A DNA stretch of 64,000 nucleotides from Gallionella sp. (GTDB lineage Bacteria; Pseudomonadota; Gammaproteobacteria; Burkholderiales; Gallionellaceae): assembly GCA_030682375.1 (NCBI GenBank), contig JAUXOL010000016.1:206577-270576 (forward strand), in the 5' to 3' direction. The translations under genes and the position numbers were made by a program. The notes below the pieces were generated by a model, which ran no database searches, was not told the origin of the DNA, and saw only the letters and a program-made list of their open reading frames with translations. Positions 33,401-41,266 of the stretch are shown here, piece after piece (positions within the stretch are counted from its first letter, which is position 1; every line of letters begins with the position of its first letter).

Positions 33401-34249
33401 TCAGACGACTCCCAGCATCCTGGCCATGTCGCAATACTCGTCCTCGATCTCATCGAAATGCGATCTCACATGCTGGAAGGAAAGCTCCATGCGCAGCATC
33501 GCGCCCTGGGACAACGGCGGAACCTGGTCCGAACTGCCGAAATCCAGCGCATGGCTCAGCACCTCGGCAACGTGCACCATATCGGCCATGCGTGACGACA
33601 CCTCGTCGAACACATGGTGATGGCTCCCTATCGCCTCGCTGATGACGGCCGGGAAATTCCAGCGGTTCGTCAGATGCGCACCGATATCCGCATGATCCAT
33701 TCCGAGCACGGCACGCTCCGCGACGGCGATGTGGCAATCGTGCTGCTTCTTGTATTCCATCACGACCCCTAACTCGTCCGGCAGAGTGACCGCCACCACG
33801 ACCTGCCCCACGTCATGGAGCAGACCGGAGACAAAAGCGATATCCGGATTCAGGTGGATACTTCTGGCAATGAATTTGGCGCAGCATGCGACGCCGATAC
33901 TGTGGCGCATGAAGTTCTCGAAATCGAAGGCATTCCGGCTGTGGTTCCGGAAATGGCTGGAAACGCCTTCCAGGCAGGCCAGATTCCGGATCGCATTGAA
34001 ACCCAGCACTGGCACCGCCTGCTGAACGGACGCCACTCCGCCCCTGACGGCATAACGCGAAGAGTTCGCAAGCTTCAACACGCCGGCCAGCATGCCGAGG
34101 TCACTTTCTATCTTCCTCGCCAGCTCTACAGGCGTCACGTCGTCATCGTCGATGGAATGTATGATCTCCACGACCGCACTGGGCAGGCTGGGGAAGGTTT
34201 CGACCGCCCCAAGGATATCTTCGTCAGACTTGATCGGAGAGGTGTTCAT
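33401..34249 (-). CDS. HDOD-domain signalling protein
   Basis: HDOD protein (282 aa), a catalytically inactive HD-like regulatory domain. Typical blocks are ETFPSLPSAVVEIIHSIDDD, KIESDLGMLAGVLKLANSSR, GVASVQQAVPVLGFNAIRNL, FRNHSRNAFDFENFMRHSIG, ARSIHLNPDIAFVSGLLHDV, GMDHADIGAHLTNRWNFP and EAIGSHHHV. The HD-GYP motif is absent. The start overlaps the small gene upstream by 4 bases (ATGA). It is the last gene of the run MCP, Cys-rich ORF, HD-GYP, 103-aa protein, HDOD. It probably acts as an output or scaffold; no enzymatic activity is predicted. Confidence 0.88.
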   Translation of the reverse strand: MNTSPIKSDEDILGAVETFPSLPSAVVEIIHSIDDDDVTPVELARKIESDLGMLAGVLKLANSSRYAVRGGVASVQQAVPVLGFNAIRNLACLEGVSSHFRNHSRNAFDFENFMRHSIGVACCAKFIARSIHLNPDIAFVSGLLHDVGQVVVAVTLPDELGVVMEYKKQHDCHIAVAERAVLGMDHADIGAHLTNRWNFPAVISEAIGSHHHVFDEVSSRMADMVHVAEVLSHALDFGSSDQVPPLSQGAMLRMELSFQHVRSHFDEIEDEYCDMARMLGVV

Positions 34250-34557
34250 GACAAGCCCTCCAGCCGGTACTCGAGCACCAGGTGATACAACGAGGCAAGT
34301 TGCTCATCCTGTCCCTTATTGCGGAACAGCACATTCAGGCGATCACGCACATTGGCACGCTCGGCCTCCAGCTCATCCTCGCTGCGAATATCCGCCACCA
34401 GCACGGCGATACGCCCGATACCGCGCTTGCGCAGACTGGATAGCGCGGTATCCGAAAGCTCGCATCCGGTTTGCAGCAGCACATCGCCACGCTGATTGCA
34501 TACGGCAGCCGCCAGTTGCATGCCCGGCTCGGCCAGATCCAGCGGAATCTTCTTCAT
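34246..34557 (-). CDS. Small conserved protein between HD-GYP and HDOD genes
   Basis: A 103-aa soluble protein with the start at the ATG at 34557. MKKIPLDLAEPGMQLAAAVC, NQRGDVLLQTGCELSDTALS and SLRKRGIGRIAVL resemble the small N-terminal DUF3391-like module of HD-GYP proteins, seen here as a stand-alone gene. The second half is helical and charged. It overlaps the HDOD gene by 4 bases, so the two products are likely partners. The family relation is inferred from pattern. Confidence 0.7.
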   Translation of the reverse strand: MKKIPLDLAEPGMQLAAAVCNQRGDVLLQTGCELSDTALSSLRKRGIGRIAVLVADIRSEDELEAERANVRDRLNVLFRNKGQDEQLASLYHLVLEYRLEGLS

Positions 34558-34616
34558 TTGGTGCCTACCCAGACATCGAATGCCAAAGCAGCCTGCCCAC
34601 CCAAATAGCCTGAGAC

Positions 34617-35849
34617 TCAAGCACTCAATTGCACCAGTCCTTGCAGCATCGCCGGATCGAACTTCCATTCGGCGGCTTTCTCGATAGCGGCGATTGCATC
34701 CTGCGATCTGGACAGTTCCACCATCTCCGGATAGAGATGCTCGCGGTGCCGGGTGGAATAGAACACCACCACCTTCGGTGAAAGCAGGCTGCCGGAGAAT
34801 TGGTCGGACACCACCGCCAGCCGCCCGGATTCGAGCCTGACCAACGAGCCGATCGGATAGATGCCGACTGTCTTGACGAAGGCATGGAACACCGACTCGT
34901 CATAGTTGCCGTCCTTCCACTCCGCCATCTTGCGAATCGCCTCGGCGGGCTCCCAACCCGACTTGTAACAGCGGTTCGAGGTAATCGCGTCGTACACGTC
35001 GCACACAGCCCCCATGCGCGCGAAAAGGGAGATGGACTCTCCCGACAACTTCATCGGATACCCTTTGCCGTCGAGCCGCTCATGGTGATGCAGGCAGACA
35101 TCTAGCGTGATCTCGCTCACGCCGGGCGATGCCCTCAAGATGTCCCACCCGCCGCGCGGATGCTGCTTCATGATGTCGAACTCTTCCCGAGTCAGCGACC
35201 CCGGTTTGTTCAGCACCTCCTCCGGCGTCATGATCTTGCCGATATCGTGCAGCAGACCGGCCATACCGGCCTGTCTCAAGGCATCCCCCTCCATTCCCAA
35301 TTGCCGTCCCAGCGCAATCATCAGCGCGCAGACCGCCACCGAATGCAGATAGGTGTAATCGTCCTTGCTCTTCAGGCGCGCCAAGCTCAGCAACGCGCAC
35401 TGATTGCGCATGATCGAATGACTGATCTCGTCCACCAGCGACGCGACCTGCTCGAGCTGCAACGCCTTGCCCATACGCGCTTCCTGAAACATCGAAGCTA
35501 CTTCCTTCTTGGCCTTGGCATGGATGATCCGGGCTTGCCCCAGCTCTTTCTGCAGTTCGACCGGACGTTCCGACTTCCGCACATTCGTGATCGCAGACCG
35601 CAAGGTCTCATCGACCTTCAGCTTCTCATCCTCTTCCGTGAACGCATCCGCCCCCACCCCGACATCCAGCCCCTTGGACACATCGATCCAGACTTCATGA
35701 ATACCGCATTCCTGCAGGGTCTGCAGTATTCTGGCGTTCGATATCCTGAACGCCTTCTTCCAGAAGGGATGATCCATCCAGCTACCGCAAACCTCGTCGA
35801 CATACATTCCGATCCTGGCGTCGCCGACATGAATTTTCTTCCGGTTCAT
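34617..35849 (-). CDS. HD-GYP domain cyclic-di-GMP phosphodiesterase with DUF3391
   Basis: A 410-aa protein; the ATG at 35849 is preceded by GCAGGA. Residues 1-130 are a DUF3391-type N-terminal module (KIHVGDARIGMYVDEVCGSW). The HD-GYP phosphodiesterase domain is at about 175-345, with YLHSVAVCALMIALGRQLGM, the metal-binding HDIGK in GLLHDIGKIMTPEEVLNKPG, HHHERLDGKGYP (the GYP motif) and VCDVYDAITSNRCYKSGW. All metal residues appear intact, so c-di-GMP hydrolysis is expected. It lies between a small Cys-rich ORF and the 103-aa protein on the same strand. Confidence 0.92.
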   Translation of the reverse strand: MNRKKIHVGDARIGMYVDEVCGSWMDHPFWKKAFRISNARILQTLQECGIHEVWIDVSKGLDVGVGADAFTEEDEKLKVDETLRSAITNVRKSERPVELQKELGQARIIHAKAKKEVASMFQEARMGKALQLEQVASLVDEISHSIMRNQCALLSLARLKSKDDYTYLHSVAVCALMIALGRQLGMEGDALRQAGMAGLLHDIGKIMTPEEVLNKPGSLTREEFDIMKQHPRGGWDILRASPGVSEITLDVCLHHHERLDGKGYPMKLSGESISLFARMGAVCDVYDAITSNRCYKSGWEPAEAIRKMAEWKDGNYDESVFHAFVKTVGIYPIGSLVRLESGRLAVVSDQFSGSLLSPKVVVFYSTRHREHLYPEMVELSRSQDAIAAIEKAAEWKFDPAMLQGLVQLSA

Positions 35850-35967
35850 GTTCCTGCTCGCTCCTCTGATACGCGCAACGACTCGGCTCCGACATCCAAA
35901 GCAGAGAACCGGCTGCGATTGCCATTCAAGCCGTCCTGACAAGCGACATTCTTCTCTTGCATGATTG

Positions 35968-36192
35968 CTACCCTCGTCCCTGATCCAAATCCATTGAAGC
36001 ATTGCCCGCGGAGAGGCCGCCCTCGCTCGCGCGATAACATCCGGAACGCCAGCAACAATTGGTTCTGACACAACTCATGGCGGCAGCCGTGGCATAGCAG
36101 GACTCCAATCCGGCCTCTGCCTGTATTCGCCGGATCAACGCCGCCGGCACACTGCCGCGATCCTGCTCTTGCGATCCCCCGCTTATCCCCAT
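35968..36192 (-). CDS. Small Cys-rich protein downstream of the chemoreceptor
   Basis: A possible 74-aa protein. The ATG at 36192 has GTGGAG about 9 bases upstream and begins 21 bases after the chemoreceptor stop. The middle has a striking five-Cys cluster: AALIRRIQAEAGLESCYATA then CVRTNCCWRSGCYRAS (spacing C-x10-C-x4-CC-x4-C, including an NCCWRSGC core). Such clusters bind zinc or form a compact fold. The strand, spacing and Shine-Dalgarno support a real gene; no BLAST-level support is available. Its role is unknown. Confidence 0.55.
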   Translation of the reverse strand: MGISGGSQEQDRGSVPAALIRRIQAEAGLESCYATAAAMSCVRTNCCWRSGCYRASEGGLSAGNASMDLDQGRG

Positions 36193-36213
36193 GCGACGAT
36201 CTCCACTTATCGG

Positions 36214-37848
36214 CTACACCCGGAAACGCCCGATCGCTGCTTCCAGCTCGCCGGCCAACTCGCCCAGATGGCGGATGTCGTCGGCGGTCTGCATGATCCC
36301 GGCATGGTTGTCTTCCGCCATGCGCGCGATGTTCTCCACATGCCGCGCGACCTGGGTGCTGACCTGGCTCTGTTCGCGCACCGTCGCCGCGATGTCGTTC
36401 ACGCCATTGCTGGCCTCGCCCACGGAATTGCCGGCCTGTTCCAGCGTGGCGCTGACGCGATCGATATGCGTCAGCGTCGTATGCAGCGAGACCAGCCCGT
36501 TCTCGATGGCAGCCTCGGCGCGCCCTGCCCTCTCGCTCAATGCGGCGGTGACGCCGTCGATCTCACTGGCCGATTTCGATGATTTTTCGGCCAGCTTGCG
36601 CACCTCGTCCGCCACTACCGCGAAGCCGCGCCCCTGCTCGCCCGCGCGGGCCGCCTCGATCGCCGCATTCAATGCCAGCAGATTGGTCTGCTCCGCGATG
36701 TCCCTAACCTGCTGGGTCATCCCGGTGATCGCGTTCGCGCTCTGCACGAACTCCTCGACCGAGGCGGCGACCTGACCGACCGTCTCCTCGATGCGGCGCA
36801 CCTCCCGTATCATCTCCGCCACACTCTCGTTGCCTTCGCGGGTGCGCGCCAGGCTGTCGCCGGACAGCCGGCGCACTTCCTCGGTGCTGTCGGCAACCGA
36901 GGTGATGCTGACGGTCATCTGCTCGACCGACGCCGCGGTCGAGGCTGCCGCCTCGCTTTGCACCAGCGAACCCTCGGTCACCTTGCCGGACACATGCGCC
37001 AGCTTCTCCGCCGTCTTCATCACGTCCTGCGCCCCGGCATGCACCCGGCGCAACGCTTCGGCCAGACTATCCATCAGCGCATCGAACGCCCGCGCGGTCT
37101 GCCCGATCTCGTCGTTGCCGCCCACCGGCGCGCGCCGGGTCAGGTCGCCGCTGCTCTGGATCGCCAGCATGACCTGCTGCAGATTCCTGACCGGCTGGAT
37201 CACATGGCTGATCACCCAGCCGACGACGAAGAACAACACGACCTGGATGAACACCTGCGCACCCCACAACACGATGTTGGCCCGGTTGATGAACGCAAAC
37301 TCATGCGACACGTCGGCGACCACGCTGACCGCGCCGTTGATCGAGCCTTCCGGCACGGTATGGCATTGCAGGCAGTTGACCCCGCCGTGGTCCTTGCTGG
37401 CCAAGAAGGGTACGACCATGCGCAGGGTCGAACGCTCTCCGGCGTGCGCGACCTCGCCCACCTGGGGGCCCGCACCCGACAGGGCCGCCCGGTCCATCTC
37501 GTCCTGCGGCTGTTCGCTCGCCGTGCCGGGACCGTACTGGTCCTGCACCGGCTTGCCGCGGATCAGGCGTACTTCGGCCAGGTTCAGCTGCTTGTCGCGC
37601 TGCACCCCTTCGAGCACCTGCTTGCGCCGTTCCGGATCGCTGATCTCGCCGTTGAGCATCAGCGCATTCATGCCGCGGAACGCCACCTCGGCGGACAGCG
37701 CCGTCTTGTGCTTCACCTCGTCCAGCATGCGCTCCTCGAACCAGACGAACGCGAAATGCTGCCCTGTCAGCAGGATCACCATCAGGATCAGCTGCACCGG
37801 TATCTGCAGCTTGTTCTTCAGCGAAAGGTCGCCCCACCAAGTTTTCAT
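36214..37848 (-). CDS. Methyl-accepting chemotaxis protein with c-type heme site in the periplasmic sensor
   Basis: A 544-aa chemoreceptor. TM1 is at about 16-36, the periplasmic domain at about 37-190, and TM2 at about 193-218. A HAMP follows, then the signalling domain to the end ([20 protein letters not shown]). The periplasmic part contains CLQCH at about 156-160 (in [20 protein letters not shown]), a CXXCH heme c attachment motif, resembling PAS-like/DUF3365 heme sensors of Geobacter. It therefore probably senses redox state, O2 or NO (inference). No C-terminal CheR pentapeptide is seen. A motif at 37916-37927 lies upstream. Confidence 0.93.
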   Translation of the reverse strand: MKTWWGDLSLKNKLQIPVQLILMVILLTGQHFAFVWFEERMLDEVKHKTALSAEVAFRGMNALMLNGEISDPERRKQVLEGVQRDKQLNLAEVRLIRGKPVQDQYGPGTASEQPQDEMDRAALSGAGPQVGEVAHAGERSTLRMVVPFLASKDHGGVNCLQCHTVPEGSINGAVSVVADVSHEFAFINRANIVLWGAQVFIQVVLFFVVGWVISHVIQPVRNLQQVMLAIQSSGDLTRRAPVGGNDEIGQTARAFDALMDSLAEALRRVHAGAQDVMKTAEKLAHVSGKVTEGSLVQSEAAASTAASVEQMTVSITSVADSTEEVRRLSGDSLARTREGNESVAEMIREVRRIEETVGQVAASVEEFVQSANAITGMTQQVRDIAEQTNLLALNAAIEAARAGEQGRGFAVVADEVRKLAEKSSKSASEIDGVTAALSERAGRAEAAIENGLVSLHTTLTHIDRVSATLEQAGNSVGEASNGVNDIAATVREQSQVSTQVARHVENIARMAEDNHAGIMQTADDIRHLGELAGELEAAIGRFRV

Positions 37849-37915
37849 CGCTTCCCCTTTTTTTCGGACTGCTGCCGATTTGTTTTGCCCATGATACCAA
37901 AATAGTCACTATTTA

Positions 37916-37927
37916 TCACATTTATCA
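37916..37927. promoter_or_regulatory. Shared 12-base motif upstream of the chemoreceptor
   Basis: On the minus strand this reads TGATAAATGTGA, 68 bases upstream of the chemoreceptor start. A second copy, TGATAAGTGTGA, lies 47 bases upstream of the HTH-REC regulator at 41135-41146 in the same orientation relative to its gene. Extra TCAC units flank both (10 bases apart at 37906 and 37916), as for tandem operator half-sites. Binding of the HTH-REC protein is only a hypothesis. Confidence 0.35.
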
Positions 37928-38111
37928 TTTGAGGCATATAATCGCGCCGTACCGGATGCGAATGACTGCAGAAATTACTTTGTTTATTCCTTTAATTACT
38001 TGATGTTGTATGAATAGCAGAATTCATGAACGGCATCTTTTTTCGATGCGCGATTTTTATATTTCAGCCGCAAGCTGCGGCATGATCTCCATGCACGGAC
38101 GAGGATATAAA

Positions 38112-38510
38112 ATGGACAGCACAAGATCGAACGTAACCTTGTATGCGTTGGCCGGCATCGCAGCTGTGGCTATGCCATCGCTACTTTTCGATGGAACGGG
38201 AAATAATCCGCTGCATATCCCCTCGCTGGCGCCGACGCTGATCGCCATAGCGCTGCTCGCGCGAACCAGCCTGAAACAACTAGATGCTGCACACAGCCTG
38301 AGTACGCAACTGACCAAGATGATCGAGCACAAGGACATCCGGCATCTCATCGTCCCGTCGCCCGGCAGCCCCGAGATCAACGCCATCGGCCATCAACTCA
38401 ACATCCTGATCCACTCTCTGTCAGGCCCCACCGGGAACGGATATCCTGCCGATTCAAGGACAGCTGAAAAACCGGACGAGGATGCTACAGATAGACACAC
38501 GACCATATGA
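38112..38510 (+). CDS. Small membrane protein with HAMP-like cytoplasmic segment
   Basis: A 132-aa protein; the start at 38112 has GAGGA upstream. Two hydrophobic stretches, NVTLYALAGIAAVAMPSLLF and LAPTLIAIALLARTSL, are joined by a short periplasmic loop (GTGNNPLHIP). The rest (LTKMIEHKDIRHLIVPSPG, PEINAIGHQLNILIHSL) looks like a HAMP domain. It resembles a chemoreceptor or sensor truncated before its output domain and lies divergent from the chemoreceptor. It may be an adaptor or a decayed receptor. An upstream ATG at 38010 would add 34 unlikely residues. Confidence 0.6.
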   Translation: MDSTRSNVTLYALAGIAAVAMPSLLFDGTGNNPLHIPSLAPTLIAIALLARTSLKQLDAAHSLSTQLTKMIEHKDIRHLIVPSPGSPEINAIGHQLNILIHSLSGPTGNGYPADSRTAEKPDEDATDRHTTI

Positions 38511-38617
38511 GCGTCGGCTATGCAACGCGAACGGAGATTTTTACTGGAATGGCGCGGCACGGTGCGAATACAGGTTGCCTGCGCAGGGTGAAGTGATAGC
38601 CCAGCCTGCAGCGATTC

Positions 38618-39025
38618 TTATGGCAAGGAATCGACTAGCTCTATCAGTTTCAACGGGGAGAAAGGTTTGACGATATAAGCGTCGGCACCGGCCAGCTCGC
38701 CTCGCTGCCGGTCGTTCTCCTGCCCGAGCGCGGTCAACAGGACGACTGCCGTCCCCTTCAGCGCCGGTTGCGCCTTGATTCGCCGACAAGCCTCCAGACC
38801 ATCCAACTCGCCGGGCATCATCACGTCGAGCAGGATGACGGCCGGCTCGAGTCGGCTTGCCAGGCGGACGGCATCGACGCCATTGCAGGCTTCATGTATC
38901 TCGTATTTTCCGTAACTGAACGTCGCCGCAAGCAGCTTGCGCAAATTGCCGTCGTCATCGACGATCAGCAGTCTGGGCAGTGACGTCTCCCGCGCCGCGC
39001 TCCCGGATGCCTCAGCCACCGGCAA
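38618..39025 (-). CDS. Single-domain response regulator (receiver)
   Basis: A 135-aa stand-alone receiver. RLLIVDDDGNLRKLLAAT carries the acidic pocket, ILLDVMMPGELDGLEACRRI holds the phospho-accepting Asp (residue about 66), VVLLTALGQENDR has the switch Thr and AYIVKPFSPLKL the invariant Lys. No output domain, so it acts by protein contact, perhaps on chemotaxis or c-di-GMP enzymes. Its start lies 14 bases inside the histidine-kinase 3' end, so the two form a coupled pair. Confidence 0.93.
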   Translation of the reverse strand: MPVAEASGSAARETSLPRLLIVDDDGNLRKLLAATFSYGKYEIHEACNGVDAVRLASRLEPAVILLDVMMPGELDGLEACRRIKAQPALKGTAVVLLTALGQENDRQRGELAGADAYIVKPFSPLKLIELVDSLP

Positions 39026-40475
39026 CTCCCCGCGTCAATTCCGGGAACCACAACGTGACTTCCGTGCCCTTGCCGAATTCGCTGCTCACCTCCACACGCC
39101 CTCCGTGTATCTGCATGATCTCCTTCACCAGCGACATGCCCAGCCCGGTGCCGGGAATCTGCCCGGTCGTGTCGGCGCGATAGAAACGTTCGAATATCCT
39201 GCCCAACTGTTCCTGCGTCATGCCGATGCCGCAGTCGCGCACGCGGATGCCGACCCAACCGGCCGTCCCGTCCTTCTGCTTCACGGATTCGATCATCACC
39301 TCGGCCTTGCCTGCGGAATATTTGTGCGCGTTGCTAAGGACGTTGAGCAACGCCTGACCGATCTTGTCGGCATCCAGCACAACCAGCGGCGAACTCCCGG
39401 CCAGCTTCACCCGTATCTTCCTCGCGTCGCCCGGTATGTTGAAATCGGTCACGACACGTTTGACCACGGGCCACAGCGGCTGCTCCTGCATATTGAAGTC
39501 CCGGCCGACGCGCGCTTCGATGCGTGCGAGGTCCAGCAGCTCTCCCAGCATACGGATCAACCCCTGTGTCTGCTCGTGGATGATGCCCAGATATTCCCGC
39601 CTGTCCGCCTCCTTGAGCTCGCGCGTCAGCAACAGTTCGACGAATCCGTAGATACTGGACAACGGCGTGCGCAATTCATGCGCGGCGGTTGCAAGGAATT
39701 CGCTCTTCAGCCGGTCGACCTCGGTTTCCCAGGTGACATCCCTGAAGAACAGGATATGGCGCAATATCGGATCGTCCAGCTGGCGGACTTCCCATTTGAC
39801 GATGCGGAGCGGCCTGAGCAGGCGCAACGTACCCTCCGCCGCGCCCCCGAATCCCTTGAACAGACCGGATGCATCGCTCAGGTCTATCTGTGCGCCGATC
39901 TTTTCCATGAAAGCGATCGTGGTGAGTCGCTCTCCCGGAGCCAGTTCGATGCCGAACAAGCCCAACAGGCGCTGGTTATAGAAGGTCAGCTGATTGGTCA
40001 GACTGAAGACCAGCACGCCCTCCGGGCTGAACGACAATATCTCCTGGAGCTGGCGCTCCCGACTCTTGAGCTGCTCGTCTACCGTCTTGACCCGGTCGAT
40101 ATCGGCGAATGTCCCGATCACGCGCAACGGCGTTCCGTCGGCGGCACGGTCGGCTACCACGCCGCGCTTGAGCACCCACTTGTACTGACCGTCCCTGCAA
40201 CGCAAACGGTATTCGCCGACATAGACTTCCGTTTCCCTGTGGAGCAGACGCTCAAACCCATCGCGCAGGGATTCTGCATCTTCGGGATGCACCAGCGCCC
40301 CCCACTCGGCCAGCGTATCGCCGATCTCGGTTTCGCCATATCCCAGCATCGCACGCCACTGCCGGGAGTGAACGACCTTGCCGGTTTCGACATCCCAATC
40401 CCAAAAACCGTCGTCGGCGCCCTCGATCGACTTTTTCCAGCTCTCCTCGCTATTACTCGCAAGCATGTTCATCAC
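39012..40475 (-). CDS. PAS-domain sensor histidine kinase
   Basis: A 487-aa soluble kinase (no TM segments). PAS with PAC runs at about 12-135 (YRLRCRDGQYKWVLKRGVVA), a second PAS-like part at about 140-235, HisKA with the phospho-accepting His in ATAAHELRTPLSSIYGFVEL, and HATPase_c with LLNVLSNAHKYS, VRDCGIGMTQEQLGRIFERF and GTGLGMSLVKEIMQIHGG (N, G1, F, G2 boxes intact). It lies directly upstream of the receiver gene and just downstream of the HTH-REC gene, so it probably phosphorylates one or both. Confidence 0.93.
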   Translation of the reverse strand: MMNMLASNSEESWKKSIEGADDGFWDWDVETGKVVHSRQWRAMLGYGETEIGDTLAEWGALVHPEDAESLRDGFERLLHRETEVYVGEYRLRCRDGQYKWVLKRGVVADRAADGTPLRVIGTFADIDRVKTVDEQLKSRERQLQEILSFSPEGVLVFSLTNQLTFYNQRLLGLFGIELAPGERLTTIAFMEKIGAQIDLSDASGLFKGFGGAAEGTLRLLRPLRIVKWEVRQLDDPILRHILFFRDVTWETEVDRLKSEFLATAAHELRTPLSSIYGFVELLLTRELKEADRREYLGIIHEQTQGLIRMLGELLDLARIEARVGRDFNMQEQPLWPVVKRVVTDFNIPGDARKIRVKLAGSSPLVVLDADKIGQALLNVLSNAHKYSAGKAEVMIESVKQKDGTAGWVGIRVRDCGIGMTQEQLGRIFERFYRADTTGQIPGTGLGMSLVKEIMQIHGGRVEVSSEFGKGTEVTLWFPELTRGVAGG

Positions 40476-40494
40476 TTATGCAGGCAGCGCGGGA

Positions 40495-41088
40495 TCAGTT
40501 TTCACCACGCGCTCCCTCATGCAGCTTCCGGTTCGCGATCTCCTGGATCTTCGCTTGTATCAGCGCGAACGGTGCGGGCTTGAGGAAGACCGCCACGCCC
40601 TCCGGAACCCCGCCCCTTTGCTGTATCTGCTCGCTGTCCAAACCGGTCACGACGATGATCTCGACATCGTTGCTGCCATGGTCGGCGCGTATCTTCTGCA
40701 ACATCGCAATGCCGTCCATTCCGGGCATGCTGATATCGGCGATGATGATGTCCGGCTTATGCCGCCCCAGGCGGATCAACGCATCGAATCCGTCCCGCGC
40801 GAGCTCGATCCTGACCGGTATCCCCCATCCTGAGATGGTCGCCTCGTACAAGCGACTCAGCGCCTTGTCGTCTTCGACGATCAACACGCCGATCTCGCGG
40901 GCCGGGGTAACCGAACCGGCCTCGCCGCGGCTCGCCAACAAGGCACTCAGCGAATCGGCCCTGATCCTGCGATGTCCTCCAGGCGTCCGCCATGCCGACA
41001 GCGCCCCGTTCTCAACCCACAACTGGACTGTGCGTAACGATACATCCAGCAGCTTTGCCGCCTCTCTCGTCGTATATACTTTGTCCAA
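40495..41088 (-). CDS. HTH-first response regulator (MerR/excisionase-like HTH plus receiver)
   Basis: A 197-aa protein with an unusual domain order. Residues 1-55 are a MerR/BldC-type helix-turn-helix (VYTTREAAKLLDVSLRTVQL, then ENGALSAWRTPGGHRRI). Residues 65-180 are a receiver (VLIVEDDKALSRLYEAT, DIIIADISMPGMDGIAM with the phospho-Asp, EIIVVTGLDS, VAVFLKPAPF). Most response regulators have the receiver first. It is followed by the histidine-kinase gene 20 bases downstream. The TGATAA-N-TGTGA motif lies 47 bases upstream of its start. Confidence 0.9.
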   Translation of the reverse strand: MDKVYTTREAAKLLDVSLRTVQLWVENGALSAWRTPGGHRRIRADSLSALLASRGEAGSVTPAREIGVLIVEDDKALSRLYEATISGWGIPVRIELARDGFDALIRLGRHKPDIIIADISMPGMDGIAMLQKIRADHGSNDVEIIVVTGLDSEQIQQRGGVPEGVAVFLKPAPFALIQAKIQEIANRKLHEGARGEN

Positions 41089-41134
41089 ATCCCCTCACCC
41101 AGCGTCAAGTTAAAAACGATATTTTGTGATAATG

Positions 41135-41146
41135 TCACACTTATCA
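41135..41146. promoter_or_regulatory. Second copy of the shared 12-base motif, upstream of the HTH-REC gene
   Basis: TGATAAGTGTGA on the minus strand, one mismatch from the copy upstream of the chemoreceptor at 37916-37927. It adjoins GTGATAATGTCAC, a near palindrome. A possible autoregulatory operator for the HTH-first regulator. Confidence 0.35.
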
Positions 41147-41266
41147 ATATTTTCAAATCACCATCAAAATCGCCGATACGGCAGCTAAAGGCTGCGCATA
41201 TCTCCGTCGCAGATTGTCCCGGCGGGCAGGCGAATAAGGCACACTCATAACTGCGAGATCTCCGAG

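Noticed and set aside
35846..36073. A 75-codon frame overlapping the Cys-rich ORF in another frame
   Set aside because: No ribosome-binding site and no motif; the 35968-36192 frame has both.
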